A DNA stretch of 64,000 nucleotides from the NCBI GenBank assembly GCA_045543555.1, contig JAZQMQ010000023.1, positions 1 to 64,000 of the forward strand, read 5' to 3'. This DNA is from Colimorpha_A sp045543555. GTDB taxonomy: Bacteria > Bacillota > Clostridia > Oscillospirales > CAG-272. The notes under the pieces were generated by a model, which was given only the letters and a program-made list of their open reading frames with translations, did not search any database and was not told where the DNA came from. A program made the position numbers and the translations under genes. The stretch's first letter is position 1, and each line of letters starts with the position of its first letter. Below are positions 24,709 to 33,062 of this stretch, piece by piece.

Positions 24709-25476
24709 TTATAAATTGTCGCTCTTCTCCGAGCTTACACGTTCAGCGTGAATACACTGCTTGTATGCGATCAGATCATCGACGGTATCAAATATCCTTT
24801 GGCTTGCATAATCTACAGCTACAGTGTGTGACAGCTTATCGTGCAATACAGAGTGTGTATCCGTTGCAATCAGGAGAATGGCCTGCAGGATCAGGATTCC
24901 AAGAAGTATAACAGTTCCTGTGATTCCTATGGCGTTCATATATATCATCAGTATGATAAGGACCGGAAGCATCGTTTCTACCGCATACTTTCCCAAGACA
25001 GCGCGTACGAAGAGAACGACCGGTGAGATCTTTACGCCATCCTCTCGCATGACCGCAATTCCAAAGATCTTTTTACCGAGGGTTTGTCCGTTTCCAAACA
25101 ACAGCGGGACAATAAATTCAAGCAGAATGAACGCGATGAAAATACTGATGGATATGATCAAAAAAGTAAGATTTATAAGCACGTTATATACGTAATTTGC
25201 TTCCTTGTCTTTTGAAAACTCATCCATTGCGAATTTGTATATGTCCAGCTCTTCTTTGGTAAGCTTTTCGTAATCTTCTTCTGAAATATCAAAATCCACG
25301 TTATATTTTTTTTCATATTCTTCGCTTATCGATTCCAAGCGGGCTGTATGATCGTCGTAGCCCAACGCACATGACATAACAAATGCTACACCAACAACCA
25401 ATATTGACGCTAAAATAAAGTCAAAAAGAGCCGCGGAAATACGTTTCCACATACCTGCTTTTTGAAGGTCATACAT
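24709..25476 (-). CDS. RDD-family membrane protein
   Basis: A 255-residue protein. AGGAGG lies eight bases before the ATG at 25476; the longer reading from a GTG at 25485 starts inside the ribosome site and is rejected. The RDD signature is near the start (WKRISAALFDFILASILV), followed by a ~70-residue charged region, then three more hydrophobic segments with GQTLGKKIFGIAV. RDD proteins are poorly understood; some act in ion or compatible-solute transport. It may head the ABC transporter operon. Confidence 0.8.
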   Translation of the reverse strand: MYDLQKAGMWKRISAALFDFILASILVVGVAFVMSCALGYDDHTARLESISEEYEKKYNVDFDISEEDYEKLTKEELDIYKFAMDEFSKDKEANYVYNVLINLTFLIISISIFIAFILLEFIVPLLFGNGQTLGKKIFGIAVMREDGVKISPVVLFVRAVLGKYAVETMLPVLIILMIYMNAIGITGTVILLGILILQAILLIATDTHSVLHDKLSHTVAVDYASQRIFDTVDDLIAYKQCIHAERVSSEKSDNL

Positions 25477-25571
25477 AAAATTCACCTCCTGTACCGGCTC
25501 AATGCATTATTAACTCATCTCTGTTCTATCATTTATCAAAAACACGCGCAAAAACATAGACGTTCAGCATA

Positions 25572-25600
25572 ATTATAGTATATGTCGGAACAAAAATCAA
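25572..25600 (-). promoter_or_regulatory. Sigma-A promoter of the RDD/ABC operon
   Basis: On the minus strand TTGATT (25600-25595) and TATAAT (25577-25572) are 17 bases apart, about 100 bases before the RDD start. It probably drives the RDD, ABC transporter, nuclease and OB-fold genes. Confidence 0.75.
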
Positions 25601-25651
25601 GTCTTTAACGCAAAATAAAAGCTCAAAATATACAATTATACAAAATACAGA

Positions 25652-25681
25652 GCAAGAAGCAAGATCAACCTTGCTTCTTGC
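25652..25681 (-). terminator. Terminator after the nucleotidase-kinase fusion
   Basis: A perfect 12-base stem (GCAAGAAGCAAG, loop of six) 20 bases past the stop. The minus-strand T tract is weak (TCTGTATTTTG); the plus side has TTTTT, so it may act in both directions. Confidence 0.65.
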
Positions 25682-25701
25682 GGTTTTTATTGTTGTGCGT
25701 A

Positions 25702-26808
25702 TCATTTTTCAATCGCATCAGTTATATCGCTCGCGGCTTTGTCGATGCCGTTATCGGTGGATACAGACAGATCGCAAAGCTCTTCGTTGCGGTATTCGTC
25801 GTCGAGGGAGAGAATGCGGCAGGTAATATCGTCGGAAGAAAGGTCTCGTGTAACGATATCCTTGATCACATCATAGCGCGTTTTGTTCAGGAAAACCAGC
25901 AACGCTTTCTGCTGATAGCGATTTTTCAGCGTCAGCGCGCCGCAGATATCGATGGGAATGACCGCTATTTTACCGCGTTCAACAACCGAATCGATCTCTT
26001 TTGCCTCCGTTCCGAAATAATGTCCGCTGTAAACCGTAGTCTCAAGGAAACGACCCGCCTCTGCCTCTGAAACGAATTCAGACACATTGAGAAAACGGTA
26101 ATGACCGATCGACTCACCGTTTCTGCGTGGACGTGTGGTGGCGGTAGTGGGCTTTTCCATACCGTGATCCTCGATAAGCTTCTGTGCCACTGCGGTCTTT
26201 CCGCTACCCGTAGGACCAACAAGACAAACGACGCCTCCGTTTTTCAAATCAGGCTTTTCCGCGGAAAATGAATTTCTTATCATTTCAACCAAATGCAAAA
26301 AGTCCTCATAAGAATTAACCGAAAGAAGACCTGAAAGATGAGTGTTCCACGGCTTACGGAAAAGCACCGGATACGTGGCGGGAGTACGAGTAATATTATG
26401 GGCACCGTCGTCGAGAAGAATATCCAAATTTACCATATCCTTTCGTGTGCCGATAAGAATATGCTCGGGCGGGACCTCAGGAAAATCCTTCACCAAGCGT
26501 TCTGCTCTTGCCGACATACAAACCGGTGGCACAGCGGTAACAAAAAAGACATCCGCCACAGCGCAAAGACTGCGCACAAGCTCAACCGCCCCCGGCAGAA
26601 TGGGCTGGTTTGCCACAAAATCAGGGTCGGAAAAATATCGCAGACGACCGTCAGCCAGGTTATGACCGTCTCCCCAGCCCTTAATATCGTATATAGTCAG
26701 CAGTGGGGTGATATTCTGCTCTGCATTCAGGCGCTCCAGGGCATATCCGTTACAATCATAGAGAATATCGTCTACATCAAGACCGATTCTCAGCTTGTAT
26801 TTTTTCAT
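25702..26808 (-). CDS. Fusion of 5'(3')-deoxyribonucleotidase (NT5C-like HAD) and guanylate-kinase-like domain
   Basis: 368 residues from ATG 26808, which has AGAGGA at good spacing; the frame reads further upstream without a ribosome site. Residues ~5-180 are an NT5C-type HAD phosphatase: motif I GLDVDDILYD, a Thr motif in FFVTAVP, the FRKPWN lysine region and DILLDDGAHN as motif IV. Residues ~195-368 are a guanylate-kinase fold: P-loop VGPTGSGKT, TTRPRRNGE nucleotide-binding segment, GHYFGTEAKEID. A bona fide gmk is at 56947-57573, so the kinase domain here is extra. It may remove and add phosphates on (deoxy)nucleotides; the net role is unclear. Confidence 0.85.
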   Translation of the reverse strand: MKKYKLRIGLDVDDILYDCNGYALERLNAEQNITPLLTIYDIKGWGDGHNLADGRLRYFSDPDFVANQPILPGAVELVRSLCAVADVFFVTAVPPVCMSARAERLVKDFPEVPPEHILIGTRKDMVNLDILLDDGAHNITRTPATYPVLFRKPWNTHLSGLLSVNSYEDFLHLVEMIRNSFSAEKPDLKNGGVVCLVGPTGSGKTAVAQKLIEDHGMEKPTTATTRPRRNGESIGHYRFLNVSEFVSEAEAGRFLETTVYSGHYFGTEAKEIDSVVERGKIAVIPIDICGALTLKNRYQQKALLVFLNKTRYDVIKDIVTRDLSSDDITCRILSLDDEYRNEELCDLSVSTDNGIDKAASDITDAIEK

Positions 26809-27053
26809 ATAATCCTCTTTCCGTTTGATATGCACCCACATACACGATCCGTCGCATTTGCCACACAAAAAATGCGGTTATACGCCCGGTGCAAATCAAA
26901 ATAATCCAATAAGTACGACTTAAGAAAACAAATAAACTTGATCTGATAATCAAAAAACGCTTTAGTATTTATCAATATCAAACAACTGATTCACCAACAT
27001 CATATCACAAGTGCCGGTCATTGTAAATACGTATTTTACATTTTGGGCAGATA

Positions 27054-27236
27054 TTATAGATGTAATTTTGTTATTTTTTCACATTCCCGTTTTTTCTTTG
27101 CCTTCCAAAATCCCGCATAAGAGCGGTATACGATATATACTGATATTTCTTCAAGTGACATATCGGTGGTATTTAAAAGATGCTCTGCAACGTTCATTCT
27201 GATCTCGGACAGCTCCTTTAAAAGGCATTTCCCATA
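27054..27236 (-). pseudogene. Remnant of an AraC-type HTH regulator
   Basis: In one minus-strand frame, ending in TAA at 27056-27054, the residues read LSEIRMNVAEHLLNTTDM then SLEEISVYIVYRSYAGFWKA and KKK. This is the second helix-turn-helix of AraC regulators (R..A..LL..TDMS..EI...V.Y.S...F...KK). There is no N-terminal part: the frame meets the recombinase remnant at about 27240. I consider it a truncated, non-functional fragment. Confidence 0.7.
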
Positions 27237-27267
27237 AATTTAATGACAAGTCTCTACGTTTGGCGTT

Positions 27268-27641
27268 CGGAAAGATGCAAAACGCAATACCGAGCTCAAT
27301 TCGCTGTTCAAAAGGCTGTACGAGGATAATGTCCTTGGACGTATCACCAACGAGCAGTTCCGCTTATTATCCGAAGGATACAATGCAGAGCAAAGAGAGA
27401 TAACCGAAAGGCTCCCCATCCTTGAAAAAGAGATCGAGCATTTGAAAGCATCTGCAAACAACGTGGAACAATTCGTAGCCCTCGCAAAAAATTCATCAAT
27501 ATCGAAGCGCTCACACCCGAGATCATCCGAACCTTTATATCCAAGATCGTGATACACGAAAAAAGCGTAAAGCATTGTAAATCCGCCACACAGCAGATCG
27601 ACATATACTTTACGCATATCGGAATGCTTCACGCCGTCTGA
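27268..27641 (+). pseudogene. C-terminal remnant of a serine site-specific recombinase
   Basis: Translation gives DAKRNTELNSLFKRLYEDNV, LGRITNEQFRLLSEGYNAEQ and, after a frame change, ALTPEIIRTFISKI and a final HIGMLHAV. This is the C-terminal coiled-coil and end domain (DUF4368 type) of large serine recombinases of clostridial integrative elements. One base is missing in the A run at 27486-27491. The catalytic N-terminal domain and zinc ribbon are absent, so no active element remains. Confidence 0.82.
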
Positions 27642-27651
27642 TAAAAACAAA

Positions 27652-27701
27652 GAGAAAAGGCGGATAGAAGCAGAATCATCTGCAACTATCCGTCTTTTCT
27701 C
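27652..27701 (+). terminator. Long hairpin after the recombinase remnant
   Basis: GAGAAAAGGCGGATAG at 27652-27667 pairs with 27686-27701 (one mismatch), with a nested five-base stem (GCAGA/TCTGC) in the loop. It begins ten bases after the remnant stop and is probably the old recombinase terminator or element end. Confidence 0.6.
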
Positions 27702-27766
27702 GTCCATTACACCAATATCCATAAACTTCTTTACGGTAACCAGCGTTTACATTCGGTTCTTTTTTA

Positions 27767-28491
27767 TTATATCTCGATCTCAAGCCCATCCTCTGCGAGT
27801 TTGCAAGGGAACGGTGCGTCTTCTTCAAGTTTCCGAAGGAAAGGCTCTCTTTCGGGGTTTATAATGTTAATTATCATACGCTTGGTTTTGTTTTTTGCGA
27901 TTATATCGTTTGCTGTACCGGGGGGTGTGATGTGCACCCTCACATACAACGAGGTCGTATTCTATATCACCGAGCAGGGACAGATAATCACCGAATCCGT
28001 ATCCGAGGTCGCCCGAAAGGAATATTGTCTTGCCTTCCCCTCTACTCTAAATGAGTACGACACCTCCGAATGCTTATTTCTGAGAGCTGTGACCTTAAGA
28101 ATACCGTCGTCGAATATTACACCTTCGCCGTAAACAACGCTTCTCAGCCCTTCCCTTCTTTTAAATCCGAGGAGAGTAGTTATCCAGCTGTCGACCGCGT
28201 CGATACACTTCTGTTCGGGATAGTGAAATAACGGATCGCAATCAACGTATCCTATCCACCACATAAGCTCCGAGCAGAACGCGGGCAGACCGTTCATGTG
28301 GTCGGAATGAGCGTAGTAATAAACACTCCTTTAACGCTGTTGTGAGGTATTTCAGCACGCTCAAGCAGAGCCGAAACGGGCGCCCCTGCGTCAAAAATAC
28401 AGGTATTTTCTCCCACCTGCAAAAACAGTGACGCACAAAACCTCTTACATTCGGGCACTCCGTGTCCCTCACCGGCAACCGTCAGCTTCAT
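27767..28491 (-). pseudogene. Metallo-beta-lactamase-fold hydrolase pseudogene, three frameshifts
   Basis: Joined frames give a full MBL-fold protein: start MKLTVAGEGHGVPEC, FIFDAGAP-like strand, the H-x-H-x-D-H loop, WWIGYVDCDPLFHYPEQ, FLSGDLGYGFGDY and a Lys/Glu-rich end. Three breaks are seen: a lost base near 28314, which turns the metal motif THAHSDH into TTLIPTT plus stop; a shift in the four-C run at 28037-28040; and a shift in the six-G run at 27920-27925. Two lie in homopolymers, so sequencing error is possible, but three in one gene beside other fragments favours decay. Confidence 0.8.
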
Positions 28492-28541
28492 TAGAATCTT
28501 CCTGACTATATTTTCGGAATTTATTTATATGGTTACTACAA

Positions 28542-29339
28542 TCAAATATTAAATAATTTTGCGGCGTTATTATAAAATATATCTTCGCGCTGTTCTTCCG
28601 TCAAGTCGATGCTGAGGAATCTTTCTATCTCGACCTCGGGATTCCACATAGGGTAATCGGTACCGAAAAGCACACGGTCGGAACCGTACGCCAAAATAAG
28701 CTCCTTTGCTTTTTCGGGTGATATTGCAAATAGGGACGAGGAGCAATCCACGTAAAAGTTTTTATAACCGCAAAGCTTACTTGTCGCTTCCTCCCAAATT
28801 GAATAGCCTCCGAAATGGGCGCCGATGAACACAAGATCCTTATAAATATCAAGTATCGGCTTGATCCTGTTTGGATTTGAATAGTCGTAGCGGCTATCTC
28901 CTGTATGAACAAGCAGAGGTAATCTGCCCTCGCAAAGCTCGTATATTTTGAGCATACGGTAGTCGTCAAGCTTAAATTTTTGTATATCCGGATGAAGCTT
29001 AACTCCCTTCAGCCCCAGTTCAATTATCTCGTTTACGTCCGCCTCAATATCCTCACTGTCGGGGTGAAGTGTGCCGAGTCCCGTAAAGGTGCCTTCACTT
29101 TCCGCAACCGATGCCGCAATGAATTTATTTATGCTTGACACCTGCTTGGGAGTCGTTGCGACCGACTGAACGATAAAATGATCTATCCCCGCATTTTTTC
29201 CGTGCTCCAGCAGGGTCGATATTTTCCCGTCAAAGCACATTGGAATATCATAAAACTTTCCCGTGCTGTCGGAAGCCTTCTCCGCTATTTTATCGGGGTA
29301 AATGTGACAGTGAGCGTCGATAATTCTATATTTCTTCAT
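28542..29339 (-). CDS. Amidohydrolase-family (amidohydrolase 2) protein
   Basis: A 265-residue metal-dependent TIM-barrel hydrolase. Motifs are IIDAHCHIYPD (first metal site), GVKLHPD, LVHTGD, FIGAHFGG and the catalytic Asp in LFGTDYPMW. This set is typical of the ACMSD/decarboxylase-like amidohydrolase group; the substrate is not evident. It is monocistronic in appearance, with a weak ribosome site, and ends before the degenerate region. Confidence 0.82.
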   Translation of the reverse strand: MKKYRIIDAHCHIYPDKIAEKASDSTGKFYDIPMCFDGKISTLLEHGKNAGIDHFIVQSVATTPKQVSSINKFIAASVAESEGTFTGLGTLHPDSEDIEADVNEIIELGLKGVKLHPDIQKFKLDDYRMLKIYELCEGRLPLLVHTGDSRYDYSNPNRIKPILDIYKDLVFIGAHFGGYSIWEEATSKLCGYKNFYVDCSSSLFAISPEKAKELILAYGSDRVLFGTDYPMWNPEVEIERFLSIDLTEEQREDIFYNNAAKLFNI

Positions 29340-29360
29340 TTGGTCTGCTCTTTTCTTTAA

Positions 29361-29388
29361 AGACCGACACCGTATGCGGTGTCGGTCT
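29361..29388 (-). terminator. Terminator of the 2-oxoacid oxidoreductase operon
   Basis: A perfect 12-base stem (AGACCGACACCG, loop TATG) lies 15 bases after the dehydrogenase stop. The minus-strand tail is TTTAAAG, a short U tract. Confidence 0.7.
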
Positions 29389-29402
29389 TCTGTCTTTTGA
29401 TA

Positions 29403-30434
29403 TTAGCCGTAGATGATCTGCTCTGCCATTTCGGTTGCGATAACACCCTCGGGCTTACCGGTCTCCTTGGACTCGGTGAGGATCTTCTCGATGGAATTGT
29501 AGATGTTGTCGACCTTGGTAAGAACTGCGTCCTTATTGTAGGGGCCGTCAACCTCTGCTGCCGCGTTAATAACGCCGCCACCGTTGATTACCAAGTCGGG
29601 AGCGTAGTAGATGCCTCTTGCCTTGAGTGCAAGACCCGAAGCGTCATCGAGGATCTGGTTGTTTGCTCCACCTGCAACTGCCTTACAGTTAAGGGTGGGG
29701 ATTGTGTTGGGGTTGATGATAGCGCCCATAGCGTTGGGGGAGAAGATGTCACACTTGACGGACATAATCTCGTTAGTCGAAACCACAGTCGCGCCGAATT
29801 CCTCAGCAGCCTTAGCCGCAATCTCCTTGTTGGAGCGGTTAGCAACGATGAGCTTTGCGCCGCTGTTGTGAAGGTGACGGCAGAGGTCATAGCCGACCTT
29901 ACCGAGACCCTGAACCGCGATGGTAAGTCCGTCAAGGTTATCGGAGCCGAAGGCTACCTTTGCGGTTGCCTTGATACCCTGCCATACGCCGCGTGCGGTG
30001 AAGGGGGAGGGGTCGCCGCTATTCTGGGGAAGTCCGCAGATGTGGTTTGTCTTGCGGAGCATAACGAGTGCGTCGTCACAGGTGGTATTTACGTCCTCAG
30101 CAGTTATGTAGTCGCCGCCGAGGTTGTTAACTGCCTCGCCGAATGCCTCGAACATTGCTTCGGTCTTCATGGAGGGGTCAGCGATGATTACGCCCTTACC
30201 GCCCCCGTGAGGAAGTCCTGCCATAGCATTCTTGTGGGACATACCTCTTGAAAGACGGAGTACGTCGAAGAGCGCATCGTCGTAGGACGCATAGGGGAAG
30301 AGACGGCAGCCGCCGATTGCAGGGCCGAGATTGGTGTTGTGAACAGCGATGATAGCCTTAAGGCCTGCCTTTTCGTTGTTTACGAAAAGCACCTTTTCAT
30401 GGCGCCATGTAGTCATTTCAGTCATTGCATTCAT
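29403..30434 (-). CDS. Leucine/valine/phenylalanine-type amino acid dehydrogenase
   Basis: Reversible NAD-dependent oxidative deamination of a branched or aromatic amino acid to its 2-oxoacid. AAAGGAG precedes ATG 30434 (343 residues, right for leucine dehydrogenase rather than the ~450 of glutamate dehydrogenase). The Glu/Leu/Phe/Val signature with the catalytic Lys is LPHGGGKGVI, the dinucleotide motif is GLGKVG, and AEDVNTT carries the catalytic Asp. It ends the operon that oxidises 2-oxoacids, so it supplies their substrate. Confidence 0.88.
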   Translation of the reverse strand: MNAMTEMTTWRHEKVLFVNNEKAGLKAIIAVHNTNLGPAIGGCRLFPYASYDDALFDVLRLSRGMSHKNAMAGLPHGGGKGVIIADPSMKTEAMFEAFGEAVNNLGGDYITAEDVNTTCDDALVMLRKTNHICGLPQNSGDPSPFTARGVWQGIKATAKVAFGSDNLDGLTIAVQGLGKVGYDLCRHLHNSGAKLIVANRSNKEIAAKAAEEFGATVVSTNEIMSVKCDIFSPNAMGAIINPNTIPTLNCKAVAGGANNQILDDASGLALKARGIYYAPDLVINGGGVINAAAEVDGPYNKDAVLTKVDNIYNSIEKILTESKETGKPEGVIATEMAEQIIYG

Positions 30435-30475
30435 GGTTTTATTCTCCTTTGATAAAAGCTGCAGGAACAGCAAGA

Positions 30476-31015
30476 TTACTTGTTATAGGTCATACCCATG
30501 TTGAGAGCCTTCATATTGAGCTCCTTCAGGGCTGCCTTCTTTGCGGGAACGAGCTTTTCAACTACCTCAGCAGTTCCATCAAAGGAAAGCTCGGGGTTGT
30601 TTTCAAGCAGGTGACCGACGATTATCATATTTGCAAGGGTGGTTATTCCCTCGTCCTTTGCCATCTGAGTTGCGGGAATATAGAATACCTCTACGTCCTC
30701 ACGCTCGACCTTAACGTCGATAAGCGAGGAGTCAACGTATATCTGACCGCCCGAAACCACGGTGTTTACGTACTTCTGAAGCGAGGGGGTGTTCATTGCG
30801 ATAAGAACGTCGGGGGTCGTGATTATGGGTGAACCAACGGGAGATTCGGAAATGATAACGTTACAGTTAGCGGTTCCGCCTCTCATTTCGGGACCGTAGG
30901 AAGGAAGCCAGGAAACCTGATAGTCATCCATAAGTCCTTTGTATGCAAGGAATTTTCCGGAAAACAGTATTCCCTGTCCTCCGAAGCCTGCAATGAGGAT
31001 CTGCGTAGTTTTCAT
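30476..31015 (-). CDS. 2-oxoacid:ferredoxin oxidoreductase, gamma subunit
   Basis: 179 residues opening with ILIAGFGGQGILFSGKFLA, the gamma-subunit CoA/interface signature, followed by WLPSYGPEMRGGTANC. Together with the alpha, beta and delta subunits next door it forms a four-subunit oxidoreductase that converts 2-oxoacid plus CoA to acyl-CoA, CO2 and reduced ferredoxin. AGGAGG is well placed; one base separates it from the beta gene. Confidence 0.92.
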   Translation of the reverse strand: MKTTQILIAGFGGQGILFSGKFLAYKGLMDDYQVSWLPSYGPEMRGGTANCNVIISESPVGSPIITTPDVLIAMNTPSLQKYVNTVVSGGQIYVDSSLIDVKVEREDVEVFYIPATQMAKDEGITTLANMIIVGHLLENNPELSFDGTAEVVEKLVPAKKAALKELNMKALNMGMTYNK

Positions 31016-31016
31016 A

Positions 31017-31772
31017 TTACTGTTCCTCCTTGCTTGCGCTTCTGTCCTTATATACGCCGATTGGATAATAAGGAAGCATATCGCTCTCGATCCACTTAAG
31101 TGCCGCCTCAGGAGTCATTCCCCAGTTGGTCGGACACGCGGAAACGACCTCAACAAGTGAGAAGCCCTTTCCTGCGACCTGATTTTCAAAGGCCTTTTTG
31201 ATTGCTTTCTTAGCATTCTTTACGTTCTTTACGTTATTAACGGCCACACGTGCTATATACTCGGGACCTTCAAGCGTTGACAGCATCTCGCTAACCTTGA
31301 TGGGCCAACCGCAGTGATTAACATCGCGTCCGTAAGGAGAGGTCTGAGTTACCTGACCGGGAAGGCTTGTAGGAGCCATCTGTCCACCGGTCATACCGTA
31401 AATTGCGTTATTTACGAAGATAACGGTAATGTTTTCGTTTCTTGCGGCAGAATGTACGGTTTCTGCCATACCGATGGAAGCAAGGTCACCGTCGCCCTGA
31501 TAGGTGAATACCACGTTTTCGGGACGGCAACGCTTAATTCCCGTTGCAACTGCGGGAGCTCTTCCGTGAGGAGCTTCGATCATATCGCAAGCAAAATAAT
31601 CGTAAGCCATTACTGCACATCCAACGGGTGCAACACCGATAGCCTTACCCTCTATTCCAAGCTCATCCATTACCTCAGCTACGAGGCGGTGAATAATTCC
31701 GTGAGGGCAACCGGGACAATAGTGGAAGGGAGCGTCTGTAAGAGACTTGGGTTTTTCAAATACAATTGCCAT
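31017..31772 (-). CDS. 2-oxoacid:ferredoxin oxidoreductase, beta (TPP) subunit
   Basis: Start set at ATG 31772 (251 residues), with AAAGGAG upstream and only one base from the alpha stop. The CPGC motif near the N-terminus is expected for a proximal cluster or structural site, and the thiamine-diphosphate motif is GDGDLASIG with NNAIYGMTGGQ. The subunit carries the active site for 2-oxoacid decarboxylation. Confidence 0.92.
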   Translation of the reverse strand: MAIVFEKPKSLTDAPFHYCPGCPHGIIHRLVAEVMDELGIEGKAIGVAPVGCAVMAYDYFACDMIEAPHGRAPAVATGIKRCRPENVVFTYQGDGDLASIGMAETVHSAARNENITVIFVNNAIYGMTGGQMAPTSLPGQVTQTSPYGRDVNHCGWPIKVSEMLSTLEGPEYIARVAVNNVKNVKNAKKAIKKAFENQVAGKGFSLVEVVSACPTNWGMTPEAALKWIESDMLPYYPIGVYKDRSASKEEQ

Positions 31773-31773
31773 C

Positions 31774-32835
31774 TTAGTTTTCTCCTTTCTCAGCTCGTTG
31801 AATGGATTCAAGCACCTGATCGGGACTTGGTATCATACCACCTGTACGGTTGCACAGGGTTACGGGCTTCTTGCACTGTGAATAGAGGCGAATATCCTCG
31901 ATCATCTGACCCATATTAAGCTCTACCGAGATAAACGACTTTACCTTATCGGCAGCAGCTGCGATAGCCTTTGCCGGGAATGGCCAAAGTGTGATGGGGC
32001 GGATAAGACCGACCTTGATGCCTTGGCTGCGCGCAGTTACTACGGCATTCTTGGCAACTCTGGATGCAATACCGAATGCAACAACGCAGATTTCCGCATC
32101 CTCCATCATATATTCCTCCCACATTGGCTCGTTTTCTTCGATGAGAGCATACTTTTCGTAGCGGTCGAAGTTCTTCTTTTCGAGCTCGTCGGGCTTTAAG
32201 TACAGTGAGTTGACTATGTTATGGGGACGCTTACATTCCGTACCTGTGAGTGCCCAAGGCTTTTCGTAAACGGTGGGCTCCTCTTCCTCAAACACTATAG
32301 GCTCCATCATCTGACCGATGGTACCGTCTGCGAGGATCATGGAGGTCATGCAATACTTGTCTGCAAGGTCGAAGCCCTTGATCGTGAGGCTTGCCATTTC
32401 CTGAACCGACGCGGGAGCGAGAACGATCATACGGTAGTCACCGTGACCGCCGCCCTTTACCGCCTGAAAATAGTCGGACTGAGAGGGCTGAATACCGCCG
32501 AGACCGGGGCCGCCTCTCTGTACGTTGACAACGAGTGCAGGAACGTCTGAGCCGGCTATGTAGCTAAGGCCCTCGGTCTTAAGGGAGATTCCGGGGCTGG
32601 AGGAGGAGGTCATTACTCTCATACCTGCAGCCGCCGCACCGTAGACCATATTTATAGATGCAATTTCACTCTCCGCCTGAAGGAATACACCGCCGATCTT
32701 GGGCATTTTCTTTGCCATATAAGCGGCGATCTCGGTCTGGGGAGTTATCGGGTAACCGAAATAGTGACGGCAACCGGCACGTATAGCGGCTTCGGCTATC
32801 GCCTCGTTGCCCTTCATTAAAATTCTTTCTGCCAT
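31774..32835 (-). CDS. vorB: 2-oxoacid:ferredoxin oxidoreductase, alpha subunit (VorB-like)
   Basis: 353 residues, starting MAERILMKGNEAIAEAAI and containing FGYPITPQTEI, the pyrimidine-side motif, and SSPGISLKTEGLSY. Gene order delta-alpha-beta-gamma and this subunit's length fit 3-methyl-2-oxobutanoate (branched-chain) oxidoreductase better than pyruvate enzymes; indole- or 2-oxoglutarate types remain possible. AGGAG lies before the ATG. Confidence 0.88.
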   Translation of the reverse strand: MAERILMKGNEAIAEAAIRAGCRHYFGYPITPQTEIAAYMAKKMPKIGGVFLQAESEIASINMVYGAAAAGMRVMTSSSSPGISLKTEGLSYIAGSDVPALVVNVQRGGPGLGGIQPSQSDYFQAVKGGGHGDYRMIVLAPASVQEMASLTIKGFDLADKYCMTSMILADGTIGQMMEPIVFEEEEPTVYEKPWALTGTECKRPHNIVNSLYLKPDELEKKNFDRYEKYALIEENEPMWEEYMMEDAEICVVAFGIASRVAKNAVVTARSQGIKVGLIRPITLWPFPAKAIAAAADKVKSFISVELNMGQMIEDIRLYSQCKKPVTLCNRTGGMIPSPDQVLESIQRAEKGEN

Positions 32836-32845
32836 GGTTTTCTCC

Positions 32846-33052
32846 TTATTTTTCGACAGTAATTATGCAATCGGGACACATTGTCGCACAGAAAGCACAA
32901 CCTATACATTTATTCTGATCCTTAATATACGCAGGTGAATAACCCTTTGCATTAAGCTTATCTGAAGCTATGTCGAGACAGCCCTTGGGGCAAGCGCCGA
33001 CGCAAAGTCCGCAGCCCTTGCACATATCGGTATTAAAAGTTACCTTTGCCAT
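32846..33052 (-). CDS. Ferredoxin-like delta subunit, two 4Fe-4S clusters
   Basis: 68 residues with two cluster motifs, CKGCGLCVGACPKGC and CIGCAFCATMCPDC, each CxxCxxCxxxC followed by Pro. It is the electron-transfer subunit of the adjacent oxidoreductase. AGGAG precedes the ATG; it lies ten bases before the alpha gene. Confidence 0.94.
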   Translation of the reverse strand: MAKVTFNTDMCKGCGLCVGACPKGCLDIASDKLNAKGYSPAYIKDQNKCIGCAFCATMCPDCIITVEK

Positions 33053-33062
33053 TGTTTTCTCC

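Noticed and set aside
27240..27722. 160-residue minus-strand open frame
   Set aside because: Its opposite strand encodes recognisable recombinase sequence; the minus frame has no family features.
29379..30251. 290-residue plus-strand open frame
   Set aside because: Antisense to the amino acid dehydrogenase with clear catalytic motifs.
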